A stretch of DNA of 64,000 nucleotides from Quercus robur (Eukaryota; Streptophyta; Magnoliopsida; Fagales; Fagaceae): positions 17,791,974 to 17,855,973 of the forward strand of contig NC_065536.1 of NCBI RefSeq assembly GCF_932294415.1, in the 5' to 3' direction. The stretch's first letter is position 1, and the number at the start of each line of letters is the position of its first letter. Below, piece after piece: positions 21,960 to 33,231 of the stretch. The notes beneath the pieces are model-generated. The model had not been told where the DNA came from, searched no databases, and was given only the letters and a program-made list of their open reading frames with translations. Position numbers and translations under genes: made by a program.

Positions 21960-24845
21960 ATATATGATTTTTGAGGTAGATGTGATTCGAAGGTGATGAT
22001 GAGAAAACTAGTTTCACTAAAAGATGGATTGAGCTTATAATGACTTGTGTAAAAATTGTGACATACTTTGTTCTTGTAAATGGAGTACCAAATGTCATGA
22101 TCATCCCTACTAGGGGTATTAGCTAAGGTGATCCTTGTCACATTTTCTTATCCTTTTATGCATTGAGGGCCTCCATGCTATGATATCTAAAGTTGATAAG
22201 GAAGTGTCCATTCAAGGTTTTTCTCTCTATATTAGAGGCTCGAGACTAACCCACCTCCTATTTCCTAATGCTAACCTCTTGTTTTGTAGGGCAACCAAGA
22301 ATGAATGTTTAAAAGTTATGGATATTTTGGAATAGTATGAAAAGGTCTCAGGGCAACAAATTAACAGAGGAAAGTCAAACCTCTTTTTAGGAAATTGATT
22401 ACAGTTGAAGCAAAATAGGAAATCAAAAACTTGCTGGGTGTCCAAGAAATTGAACATTTTGATATATATTTGGGGCTGCCATTTTTGCTGGGGTGACGAA
22501 AAAGGAGGGTTTTATTTATATAAAAGAGAGGATTTGGAGAAAATTACAAGGGTGAAAAGAAAAACTTTTGTCATAGCATGTAGAGTTCTTTTGAAGGCAG
22601 TGGTTCAGGTTATCCCACATACATTATGTCATGCTTTAAGCTTCCACTTGGTCTTATTCTTGAGATTAAAGGTCTTATTAGGAAGTTTTGGTGAGGTCAA
22701 AGAGGCGATCGTCGAAAGATTCATTAGGTCAACTAGGCTAATATTTGTAAACCAAAAACTATTGTTGGAATGGGTTTCAAGGATTTAGCTTTATTCAACA
22801 ATGCTCTTCTTGCAAAATAGACTTGGCGGCTCTTACATAATCAAGTCTCTCTACTCTATCAAAATTTTCAAAGCAAAGTTTTCCCAAATTGCTTGATTAT
22901 GGAAGCTAAAGATTCCAATTCAGGTTCATATGCTTGGAAGAGCATTTTAAAAGGAAGGGATGTGTTAAAGAAGGATACTTTTTGGAGGGTAGGAAATGGT
23001 AGATCTATTAAACTTTCGGATAATTGGTTGCCCATTCCAAATCATCCTAAGTCACTTTCTCTTGGTGCTACTCAATTTCCAAATTTTCAAGTTAGTTGCT
23101 TGATCAATCGGTCCACAAATCTTTGGAACTCAGACTTGGTAATTTTTTATTCCCACCCCAGGAACCATCAACCATGAAGGGTATTCCTCTCAGTCGCTTT
23201 CCTACAGCTGATATTTTATACTGGCCTCATGAGAATAATAGCATAGTTTTCAGAACCGGACCGGACCGGGAGGTCGGACCGTAAAAACCGGGAACCGGAA
23301 TGAAAACCGGTTTTTTAAGCATAAAGAACTGGATTTTTTGTTAATTCCGTGAACCGTTAAAACCGAGGTTGGACCGTACGAACCGGTGAGAACCGTGCGG
23401 TCCAACCCCTTAGCAAATTTTTTTTTTTTTTTTACAATTTTATTCTACTTAATTAAATTATCCATCTCTTACAAGGAATTAAAAAAATTATAATTAAAAT
23501 CCTTCAAAGATATTCAACTTTACTTCAAAAATTAATCATAAATTTTAATGTTTTCATGGTTATTATTTTATTTTATTAACTTTCTTATTTAATTATTAAA
23601 TATATGCTTGAAAATCATTAAATTTCTCTCACATATATAGATATATTGTCAATTTTGCTAGTTTTATAAATTTAATATCTATATTTAGGCTTTAATTAAT
23701 TATTTAATTAATTATGACGTTATCACGGTTCGACCCTGGTTCGACCTCAAAAACCTTGAACCTCTCCCTTTATCGGTTCAATGAACGGTCCGGGTCTGAA
23801 AATCTTGAATAATAGTACTTTCTAGGCTATATCAGCCTATCGGTTCTTGTCATTGGAAGTCACTCAACTAGATCCACCCCAAACCGTAAGTTCACCTCCC
23901 CAGAATGTATGGAAAAAAAATTTGGGGATGTTTTGTTCTAGGCAAGGTTAAGAACTTCCTTTGGAGAACCTGTAAAAATTTCATTCCTACTGGTCAATAG
24001 AATGGTCACTACCGAAGATATATGTGAGCATTTCAAACAAAATTCAGAAACACCAATTCACGCAATTTGGACATGTCCTTGTCTAGTTGAGATTTGGAGA
24101 AAAGATAATCAATAGAAATTTTGCAATTTTCAGTCATTCAATTCGACTTTAGAGTTGTTGCATTTTGTTATAGATAGAGGAAAAGCTATTGAACCTTTAG
24201 CAATACTGCTGTGGACTTCTGGCTTTGTAGAAACTCCCAAAACATTCTGAGTGACCATGTCTCTCAATTTGCCAATGACCAACTTTTGGAATTTGAGATT
24301 GTCAATTCCACCTGCCCGAGTTTTCCTCTTGATCAAAGTCCTCTTTGTAGACCACGAGTGCATTGAATTTCCCCTTCCGCGGGAACAGTTAAGATAAATT
24401 TTAATGGGGCTTCATTCAAAGATGCGGATTGTGCTGGTATAGGGGTTATTATCTGTGATGAGTGAGGTCTACGTGATTGCTTCACTTTCCCAAAATATTG
24501 CTTTGCCTAATTCAATGGCTGACATTGAGGCCATGGCTGGAGTTAGAGCTCTAGAGCTTGCCCATGAGTTAGGTATTTCGGAAGATATTGTTGAAGGAGA
24601 TTCCCAGATCATCATTTCGATTCTAAATTCCAATTTTTTTCCCTGGCTTCCTATGGTCACTTAATTTCAGATGCTAAGATTTTTGTAGATTATTTTAGGT
24701 ATGTTAGTTTTTCTCACCTGCTACTCATAACTTTGCTAGACATGTTATTCATGTCATAGCTAGGTTATGTTGTGTGGATAGAAAATGTTCTATCTCACCT
24801 CTCTGCTATAATTCAAGTTGATTTAAAAAAAAAAAAAAAAAAACA
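21960..24845 (+). mobile_element. L1-type LINE remnant, heavily decayed
   Basis: It is 5'-truncated inside reverse transcriptase. It shows a GIRQGDP-like block (22114-22140, damaged), LTHLLFPNANLLFCRA where the family has a D-D pair (so the active site is lost), and AWKSILKGRDVLKKDTFWRVG (22930 on). A zinc-finger/RT-linker piece lies near 23940-24000, an RNase H stretch (NFNGAS...GIGVII, EGDSQIIISIL) at 24397-24660, and an A-run near 24826. Stops and shifts occur throughout. A MULE-like element interrupts it at 23242-23806. Confidence 0.8.
23242..23806. mobile_element. MULE-like non-autonomous element inside the LINE
   Basis: The nine-base duplication GAATAATAG (23233-23241 and 23807-23815) encloses 565 bp whose ends carry TTTTCAGAACCGGACCG and, inverted, CGGTCCGGGTCTGAAAAT. 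Nine-base duplications point to Mutator-type elements. The subterminal DNA is full of ACCGG/CCGGT motifs on both sides, and the middle is AT-rich. No transposase is present. Confidence 0.75.
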
Positions 24846-24981
24846 GAATTACCAGCATTCTTCTTAATAAAAAAAAAAAAAAAAACCCTAAATGTATAAT
24901 ATATTTTTTATAGCTGAATAAATTAAAGTATATGGCCTTGTTGCTATCTATATTATTTTTTACTAGCATTTGACCCAAGAT

Positions 24982-26043
24982 CAAGGAAGTCATACCGTAC
25001 CGGAGGCTGTACCGGTTTGGCCAGCGGTACGATATATTTCAGATACCGGTCAATATTAGTGTACCATTTCGGATTTACCGCTAATTTTTACTATTTTATA
25101 CAATATACAAAGTTATATTTCTAATAACTCAATATATCACATTGGCAACTTTTTATATTTTTTTATGGAGTTATTAACTTTTACCACAACTCCTTATATG
25201 ATAAGTTGTGAGGGGTGAAAAAAATTTAGTGTATGTGGGTTCACATTTTCATCACTCACAACTCCTCACACGACAAATTATGACAAAAATTGTTTAAAAT
25301 ATTGTAATATTAGCATTGTTTTAAATATAAATTTGTTGCAATACCGTGGCAATATGGCAATACACGTATATTATGTCACATCATTTGGGCTCAAAGGCCA
25401 AAGCTGAAAAGAAGTGATGAAGAGCTCATCTTTTATTCAAAAATTAAAAACTTTCAATATTTCCAATGCTTGGCAGCTAGTGTCAGTGTACTGAGTCATG
25501 TGGAGAGCTTAGGAAACTTCAAAAACAAATACAAAACAAAGAAAGAGAAAGTGAGAAACCAGACCATACATAACAAAGTTCAGCAAAAAAAAAAGAAAAA
25601 AAAAAAGAAGAGGGGGAGATAGACAGACCGACAGAGAAGAAGAAGAAAAAAAGGTTCAGCCAAAACAGAAGAGAGAGAGGGAGATGGACAGACCGACAGA
25701 GAAGAAGAAGAAAAAAAGGAAAGAAGAAGAAGAAGAAGAAGAAGAAGAAACAGAAGAAGAAGAAGAAGCAGTTGCTTCATGGCTCCACCCCTGCTTCGTC
25801 GTCGTCTTCTTCCTTTTCTCCTTCTTCTCTGTTTTCTTTCCTTACAAATGAGACTTTTCGTGTTTCGGCCTGGTATCCATTTATCGGCCGAAACATTCGG
25901 ATTTCACTGGTACAGCCGGTACGCGGCTAGTACGGCCGGTATTTTTTCCGGTACGAAACAAGGGGGTTATCTGTATCGGTGCACTAACTGGTACGGTATA
26001 TACCGGCCGTACCGACTGGTACTGTACAGAATTGACTTCCTTG
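24982..26043. mobile_element. TIR element with TACCGG ends and a captured-exon-like core
   Basis: The inverted ends are CAAGGAAGTCA and TGACTTCCTTG, flanked by CCCAAGAT and CCTAAGAT (24974-24981, 26044-26051; one mismatch). Both ends hold many TACCGG / CCGGTA motifs. The core has a long GA/GAA-rich tract (25530-25770), with an AGACAGACCGACAGAGAAG block present twice. An ATG frame at 25779 encoding a leucine-rich, signal-like start follows. hAT or MULE origin is unresolved because the duplication is eight to nine bases. Confidence 0.65.
25545..25775. repeat. GA/GAA-rich tract
   Basis: This is polypurine DNA with (GAA)n and (GAAGAA)n runs and a repeated AGACCGACAGAGAAGAAG unit. It lies within the TIR element. 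The leucine-rich minus-strand frame over it is a by-product of the repeat. Confidence 0.8.
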
Positions 26044-26054
26044 CCTAAGATGCT

Positions 26055-26739
26055 TTTTGTATTAATTTTCAATAGCATATTTCTACATTATTTTTTCTTT
26101 CTTTTGTAATGCACAGAGAAGATATTTGACATATCCCCGACTATAATGTATTTGATAAATTTATGTCCACTTGAAAAAGAATCTAAAGGGTGATGATGTC
26201 AAGGATATTTTTTTTTTTTTTTTTAATTTGATAGTTATAATAAGAATGGAGGATTTGATGTTTCAAACATAGATGTCTTTTTAAAAAATATCAAGAGGTG
26301 TAAATCAGTTGAGTTATTAGGATCTTGGCCAAAGAAACATTTTTAAGTCAAGAAAAAAAAGAAAAAAAAATCTAAACAAAGACGTCTTCTTACATCAATT
26401 TTTTAAAAAATTTATTTTATGTAAGTTAAATTTTAAAAATAAATATGATAAGAATTGAATTTATGACATCTATGATGATTACTCTTCATCTTCAAGCCAA
26501 TTCATTAATGGATTTTCTTTTAGTATTTGTGAGATTTAATCACAAGCTTTTTATTTGACCAAAAAAAAAAAAAAAAACCTCCAGTTAAGCTAAAAATGCG
26601 TTATGCATACTAGATTTTCAAGTATGGATGGAAGATATCCCATCACATATTGTTTCGATTTTACAATTGGATGTAGTTGAATTTCATTAATAAAATCCAT
26701 CAGTTTCTTTCTCAAAAAAAAAAAAAAAAAAGAATCCAC
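26055..26739. other. Gene-free stretch with a SINE relic
   Basis: A decayed minus-strand copy of the tRNA-derived SINE lies around 26460-26600 (GATGATTACTC, AAGCCAATTCATTAATGG, GAGATTTAATCAC, CCAGTTAAGCTAA). Otherwise there are A/T runs with no coding signal. Confidence 0.5.
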
Positions 26740-27929
26740 ACATTTTTTGTTGTATGAGAGAAAGAAACACTTACACACATAGGGAAGACGAAATGAATTT
26801 CTTATACAAATACACACTACAAACTCTACTTCAAAGTTATGGTAAAATCCACAATTTTTTGCTAAAAGTCTTGTAACTTAATTATTCACATTTTTTAATA
26901 TTTTCAAAAGAAATCCACCAAGTATTGAATCATCAAAATTATTATAAGAATCCATCATTTCTTGTAACATTGGATATGTGTAAGATATTTCCAAGTTGCT
27001 GCTGGACCGTTATTGATTAATGATAATTAGACATGATTAGTTGTGACAGCTTTTTTTTTTTCATTAACAATAGAAGTTTCATTCCGTTGACAAATTTTTA
27101 TGGATTATATTGACCAGATTTTAAATGCAAGACTATATGTTGATGTAGATGACATGTAAGTTGTAACTTCTTTCCTCAACAAGGAAAGCTTTTTTCTTCT
27201 CTTTTTATTTATTTTTTATTTTTTATTTTATTTTATTTTTTTATGTGGAAAGCTTATTTCTTTATTCATCAAGGGACAGCACATGATGAAGACATGTAAG
27301 AGCCTCCCTTGACCGTCACCTTTATTTATTTATTTATTTTTAATTATTACTATTAATTATTTTTTTCAAGTATAAAAAAAGACAGAAAGAAACACATGTG
27401 ACGTGAGATGTTATGCCACTTACCATAAAATAATATTTTGAATTTTTTTTTTTTTTTTTTTTGTTGAGGAATGAATATTTTTTGATAAACGAGGAACGAA
27501 TATTTTGAAATGCTATTACGTTTCCCTTGACCGAAGCTAATTATTTGTTTGTATTTTACTTTAACAGCACAATACGTTTTCCCTTACTGTCTGCCTTATA
27601 ATAAAAAATCTGAGGGTCAAGGAAAAATATAAAAAAAAATCGTAAAATTGTTATTTTTATTTTATTTTAATGTAACTTTCTTCATTCTTGTTATCTTTAA
27701 CGAGTGTATATACTATATATATGTTTCTGTCTGTATCAAGGGTGGTGGTGATCATATAAAAAAAGGACTGTTTAAAGAAAGAATGAAAAGACTGCTAAAT
27801 AATCTCAAGACAAAGTTTGACTATAGATAACTAATATTGCTATATATTTTAAAAATCTATCTGTTGAATTACATGTTTTAAACACTCTTAGTACACGTCA
27901 ATTTTTGTACCGATTAGATGTTATATACA
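26740..27929. other. Duplicated flank DNA of the cluster
   Basis: The first half pairs with 20690-21350. The part around 27500-27630 (GAATATTTTGAAATGCTA, TTGACCG.AGCTTA, CTGAGGGTCAAGGAAAAATAT) pairs with 33235-33380, and the part near 27240-27340 pairs inverted with 29585-29700. The segment 27835-27937 pairs with 40475-40575. No gene is seen. Confidence 0.6.
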
Positions 27930-27937
27930 ATATAATC

Positions 27938-28543
27938 CAGTGGCGGAGGCAGAATTTTAGTCTAGAGGGGGCAAAATTAAAAGATGATATTAAAAGTGAA
28001 ATTAATCTAAAAAATATTAACCAACAATAATAACAAAATAAATAAACAGTTGTAAGCAAATATGAATATATTTCATATTATTAAAATAAATAAACAAAAA
28101 TAACCAATTCATAGCTACTAAAAAAATTTATAAACTGATGGAGTAAGAATGTGATTAGTGTTACTTAAAAAATATAATGAATAAATGTTAGAAATTATTT
28201 TTTGTGATTGGTGACATGTCAATTTGTAAGATATTAGTAGTAAAATTTGTAATATCTCTAGCATCATTAAAGAATAAAATGTTGTGAAAAGTATCATAAA
28301 TATTAAAAATAGTGTAAATAATGATAAAAAATAAAAAATAAAAAATAGTGAAATAGGTGCAAGTTGCAGTAGGACTAGACAAAAGCAATGGTTTGGTGAC
28401 TTTCAACCAAGTAGAGTCCTTTTTTTCAATTTTTTTTTCCTCCATGTCAGAATGTAACTACTTTAGACTACTATTACTAAAAAATTTTAGGAGAAGTCAG
28501 CGGGGGCAGGTGCCCCCCTTGCCCCCCTCTTGCTCCGCCAATG
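27938..28543. mobile_element. hAT-like non-autonomous element, 606 bp
   Basis: The ends CAGTGGCGGAGG and CTCCGCCAATG are inverted repeats. The eight-base duplication ATATAATC lies at 27930-27937 and 28544-28551. Runs of G (left) and C (right) follow the termini. The interior is AT-rich and non-coding. An empty paralogous site lies near 40570-40580. Confidence 0.8.
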
Positions 28544-28784
28544 ATATAATCCATAAATTTATTTTTAATGCATAATTTTAGACTATAAAAACTTACAATT
28601 TAAACATTTATTAATCCATAGCTATTAATTTTTGATTTTCTAGAAATTTTGCGAGTATAGAATATATAAGAAAAAAATATAATTCAATGGCGGATTTGTC
28701 AAAATTCATATCCAATAAAAAGATATTGAGTAAAGTTATAGTCTTAGACTACAATCAAATTTGTAGCTAAACTTTATCCATAAT

Positions 28785-29245
28785 CTCAAGTCTATTCATT
28801 AATAAGTGAGCATGTCATGTATCCCTTCCAAGAAGTTATATAACAATTTAATTGGTGAGGAGTTGTGTCCCTCGTAATAGTTTTAAACTTTGGCAAAAAT
28901 TGTAACCCTTCACCAAGAGGTGCACTTGTTCATCAAGAGTCACACCATTTAATTTACCCATCTCTACTATATATCATATATAGTGATATATCATTGTCTC
29001 TGCCCTTAGAATTATTAGTTCCAACTTTTTATTAAGGAGACATTGAATTTCTTATTGCTAAACATATTGATTTGTCTGTTAGGTATATTGTTTGAGATTG
29101 ATAGGGTTCTGATCAGTAGGTTCGATGGAGATATTGGGGGTGAGCTTGAAAGGTCGATCATCAGAGACAGGAGCTAGCGACATGGATGATGAGATTGCCG
29201 GTGTAGCCCAAGTGTGCGAGTAAGAGGTTGTGGATCATTGTTGGC
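28785..29245. repeat. Segmental duplication, left copy
   Basis: It is strongly similar to 33705-34050: CTATTCATTAATA.GTGAGCATG, TTGGTGAGGAGTTGTGTCCC, GTAATAGTTTTAAACTTTG and the CATGGATGATGAGATTGCC end. The left copy has an extra 60-70 bases. It is non-coding. Confidence 0.8.
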
Positions 29246-29399
29246 CTTTTCTTCATGTAGAAATGGAAGCATTTATATTTATTTCCAAACTTCCTTCAGA
29301 AACTTCAACTCGTTTGGAAATTAAAATTTTGTCAACGTATACCTTGCTTCAAAATAATAGGTAAATCCCATGTAGTTTTTAAATTTTAACAGAACCTAA

Positions 29400-29770
29400 G
29401 TAAAAGCTCTTACACTATTCATTAAAAAAAAAGCGAGTAAAATCTCTTACAGTAGTAAAATTTTGCTTCCTCCTATATACATATGGAGTATATATCAACA
29501 CTTTTGAAACACATCTCACATGTGTTTCTTTCAGTCCCTTGTTTCTGACTTGAAAATAATAATAATAATTTTTTTTTTTTTTTAAAGTGACGGTCAATGG
29601 AGGCACGTACAAGCTACATCTTACATGTCTTCCGGTGTTGTCCCTTGATGACGGTCATATGCTGGTGAATGGTGAATAAAGAAATAAGCTTTCCTATTTT
29701 TTTTTCCTTTATGTGAGGATTCTAAAAAAATAAAAATAAAAACTATAACAATAAGTGAATTACTTTATCC
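29400..29770. other. Gene-free; inverted copy of a flank block
   Basis: 29585-29700 reads, on the reverse strand, like 27240-27340 (TATTTCTTTATTCA, ACATGTAAGA, TTGACCGTCAC). No open frame of note is present. Confidence 0.5.
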
Positions 29771-29807
29771 TAAAACAATATTTTGAAATATATTGTATAA
29801 ACTTGTC

Positions 29808-31904
29808 TCAAAAGTGTTGGCAAACAGGCTGAAGAAAATTTTACCCCATGTTATTTCTGAATCCTAGAGTGCATTTCAATCGGATAAAGCTATTTCCGAT
29901 AATATCTTAGTAGCCTTTGAGACTTTACACCATATGAAAAGAAAAAGAACGGGAAAATTGGGTCACATGACTTTAAAACTGGACATGAGTAAAGCGTACG
30001 ACCGGTTGGAATGGGTTTTCCTTCAAAGGATTATGGAGAGGATGGGCTTCCATTCGAAGTGGATAGGTTGGATTATGGAATGTGTTAAATCCGTGTCATA
30101 TTCGATCCTAGTCAATGATGAACCAAAAGGCCATATTATTCCCACACGTGGTATTCGCCAGGGTGATCCTCTCTCCCCTTATCTTTTTTTAATATGTTCT
30201 GAAGGTCTAAATGGATTAATTGAGCATGCAGTGGATTGTAAGAGTATTGAGGATGTCTCTCTTTGTAGAAATGGGCCAAAGATCTCTCACCTCCTTTTTG
30301 TAGATGATAGCCTATTGTTTTGTCGAGCTAGAGTGGGGGACGTGGTAAAAATTCAGGAGGTTTTGGGAATGTATGAACGGGCTTTGGGGCAAAAAATTAA
30401 CTCGGAAAAGACTACTCTCTTTTTTAGCAACAACACCTCTTTTGATACAAAGCAAGAATTAAAGATCTTGCTTGGGGTGCCAGAAATTAAGGAATATGAA
30501 AGGTACTTGGGATTACCAACGGTGGTGGGGAGGAAAAAAAAGGCGAGCTTAAATTTCATAAAAGATTGAGTGTGGGGAAAACTCCAAGGGTGGAAAGAAA
30601 AATTATTGTCGCAAGCGGGAAAAGAAGTGCTTTTGAAGGCGGTGGTTCAAGCCATTCCGACGTTTGCTATGAGTTATTTCCGCTTACCTATGGGTCTTTG
30701 TCATGACATTGAGATGCTCATTCGAAAATTTTGGTGGGGACAAAGGGGTGATAGGAGAAAAATCCATTAGGCAAAATGGGAGGTTTTATGCAAACCAAAG
30801 AGTGAGGGGGGATTGGGCTTTAAAGATCTTTGCAATTTTAACAAAGCCATGTTGGCTAAGCAGGTGTGGAGATTGATTGAGGATAAGGAATCTCTATTTT
30901 ATAGAGTTTTCAAAGCTAAGTATTTTCCAAATTGCTCAATCTTTGAAGCTAAATCTTCTTATGGATCTTTCGCATGGAAGAGTATTCTGTGGTCTAGAGA
31001 CTTAGGGTGCGTTTGAATCGACTTCAAACCAATTTCGGAAATCAATTTCCGGAAAATTCTGCGTTTGGCTGTCACGGAAAACGTTATTTTCCGGAAATTG
31101 ATTTCCTGTTGACCGAAATTTTCACCCTTGACCACGGAAATCCATTTCAGTTCCTATTTTCACTTCAAATGATTTCCGGAACTGGGGACGCGCAAGGGAG
31201 AACGAGAGAGCTCACAGACACGCCGTCAATCGTGAAGCTCCGATCGCGCCGTCGATCCGAAGCACCGGTCCGATCGACAGCGCAATCGACGGCACGCGAA
31301 GCACCGTTCGCGAGATCGCGCGATCTCGCGATCAACGGTGCGCGAATCACCCTTCGCAAGATCGCGATCGACGCGAACGGTGCTTCGCGAGATCGCGCCG
31401 TCGATCGCGATCTCGCGAAGCGTCGAGCGACGCTTCGCGATCGACGCGAGCGGTGGCGCGATCTCGTGGAGCGTCGAGCGACGCTTTGCGATGGATGCGA
31501 ACGGTGCTTCGCGAAATCGCGCCGTCGATTGCGATCTCGCGGAGCGTCGAGTGACGCTTCGCGAGATCGCGAACGGTGCTTCGCTCACTGTCGATCTCGC
31601 GAACGGTGCTTCGGCGCCGTCGATCTCGCGAACGGTGCTTCGCCGCCGTCGATCGCGCCAGTTCTTTTGGGTTTTGTAAGTGTTTTTCTGAGTTTTGTCT
31701 TTTCCTTCTTCTTTTCCAAACACCAGAAAATATTTTTCGGAAAATTTTTTGAAATGCAACCAAACACACATAAATATTTTCCTTTTCCGGAAATTAGCAT
31801 TTCCGGAAAATATGTATTTTCCGGAAAACGTTTTACGACAACCAAACACAGCCTTAATTGAAAAGGGTTCCTTCTGGAGAATTGGTGACGGGAAATCGGT
31901 CTAG
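29808..31904 (+). pseudogene. LINE ORF2 reverse transcriptase part, four stops
   Basis: The frame is kept throughout but contains TAG at 29865 (expected Gln), TGA at 30567 (expected Arg), TAG at 30768 (expected Trp) and TAG at 31902 (likely Gln). All four are explained by single C-to-T or G-to-A transitions. The 849-bp insertion lies between the codons for RDL and IEKGSFWRIGDG. The product would have copied LINE RNA at nicked target DNA; this copy cannot encode it. Confidence 0.85.
31005..31853. mobile_element. Harbinger/Tourist-like element with GC-rich palindromic core
   Basis: It is flanked by TTA at 31002-31004 and 31854-31856, with inverted ends GGGTGCGTTTG and CAAACACAGCC. Inside the ends are facing TTTCCGGAAA motifs (31040-31110 and 31735-31830). 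The core (31186-31665) is far richer in GC than the surroundings. It consists of rearranged units such as GATCGCG, CGAACGGTGCTTCG and GCGATCGACG, many of them self-complementary. Removing it with one TTA restores the host LINE frame, which fixes its borders. It is non-coding despite long frames on both strands. Confidence 0.85.
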
Positions 31905-31955
31905 ATTTATAAAGACGCCTGGCTGCCAAGTTCTGAAGGCCGTATCAGCTCTCCA

Positions 31956-33182
31956 GTGTTACATCTAGCTCCAGAGTCGTCAGTAGACTCTTTGATAAAT
32001 GGTGCTTCGGGCTGGTGGAATACAAATCTCATTGATTTGTGTTTTTATCCACCTGAAGCAAAGTTGATCAAATCTCTGCCTCTGAGCTCCATTCCGCAAC
32101 CTGACACTTTGGTTTGGAGACTAGAAAAATCCGACTGCTACTTAGTGAAGTCAGGATATAAGTTCCTCTGCGAATTTCTTTCTCATGACCCCAATCGTTC
32201 TCAAACCTCGGATTCTATGAAGAGTTTCTGGAAAAGCATTTGGAAATTGAAAGTTCCTGGGAAGATAAAACATTTCCTCTGGAAGGCCTGTACAAACTCA
32301 CTGCCATCAAAGGAAAATCTGCTGAAGCGTAAAATACTTCAAGAAGCAGGCTGTCCTCATTGTATTGGTAGTTCGGAATCTGTGGTGCATGCCTTATGGA
32401 GCTGTTCCTGCATCAAAGTAGTTTGGAATTCAGATTTTAATTGGGTGATTCGATGTCCATCAGACTCTGAATCCTTCTCGGATGTCTTGCAAAAAATCCG
32501 AGCAAGACCGGCCTTAGTTCCTTTATTTGCTACTACGGCTTGGTCAATCTGGTTCCAAAGAAACAAATCTCGCCATCAAGACCATCCCTTGCCCCTCCAC
32601 AGTATTGCTGGTTTTGCAAAAAATTATCTTTGTGAATTCAGGGAGTTGGACAGTCCAAAACCTCCCGGACAACGGACTGTTTCTCGCAAATGGTGTCCTC
32701 CAGCAGCTAGCATGGTGAAGATAAACTTTGATGGTGCTTGGTACAATGAATCGGAGAAAGCGGGATTAGGAGTGGTAATTCGAAATGGCGAGGGCCACGT
32801 GCTGGCTGCCATGTCCGAGCAGATTGTAAAGCCTCCATCCGTTGAATTGCTGGAACTTCTTGCTGCCAAGCGTGCCGTCTCCTTTGCTGCAGAAACGGGT
32901 CATGTGCAGGTGGTTTGTGAAGGCGACTCTCTATCTGTAGTCAACTCTTTAAGGGGTACTGGCATGGAAAATTCATGGGGAGGGCATTTAATTAGGGACA
33001 TCAAATCCCAATCAAACTCATTTCTGAGTATTTCGTTCGCTCACGTTGGTCGGCAAGGCAATGCCGTTGCACACGCTTTAGCCCAGCGAGCGAGACAATC
33101 TTTCTTACCTCAAATCTGGTTGGAGTGTGTTCCAACGGATATTATGGCTTTTGTATTGGATGACTATCCTTTTCTTGATTAA
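31956..33182 (+). pseudogene. LINE ORF2 C-terminal part: zinc-finger linker and RNase H
   Basis: This is an uninterrupted 408-codon frame. It contains the zf-RVT block (FWKSIWKLKVPGKIKHFLWK, CPHC, ALWSC), then an RNase H fold (INFDGAWY...AGLGVVIRN, ELLAAKRAV, VCEGDSLSVV, SFAHVGRQGNAVAHALAQRA) to the stop. This RNase H type at the ORF2 end is characteristic of plant L1 elements. It is in frame with the upstream RT part, separated by the stop at 31902. Confidence 0.88.
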
Positions 33183-33231
33183 TATATCAACAAGTATTTC
33201 ACTTCTCAAAAAAAAAAAAAAAAATCTACCA

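Larger units (their letters stand above)
29790..33224 (+). mobile_element. L1-type LINE, 5'-truncated, with inserted 849-bp element
   Basis: One continuous reading frame runs from within reverse transcriptase to the RNase H end, broken by only a few stops and one insertion, so this is a much younger copy than the one at 21960. RT shows VLANRLKKILP, LKLDMSKAYDRLEW, TRGIRQGDPLSPYLF and LLFVDDSLLFCRA (FVDD in the family's YADD/FADD position). It ends with a stop at 33180-33182 and an A-run (about 33208-33224). A near-match of 18 in 19 bases (29771-29789 versus 33232-33250) may be the target duplication, but that sequence also recurs elsewhere in the cluster. Confidence 0.88.

Noticed and set aside
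25580-25780. Leucine-rich minus-strand frame
   Set aside because: It is the complement of a GAA-rich tract; low-complexity artefact.
31007-31929. Long Arg-rich open frames on both strands (up to 284 codons)
   Set aside because: They lie in the GC-rich palindromic core of an inserted element, where every frame is open because stop codons are rare. The element interrupts a LINE frame.
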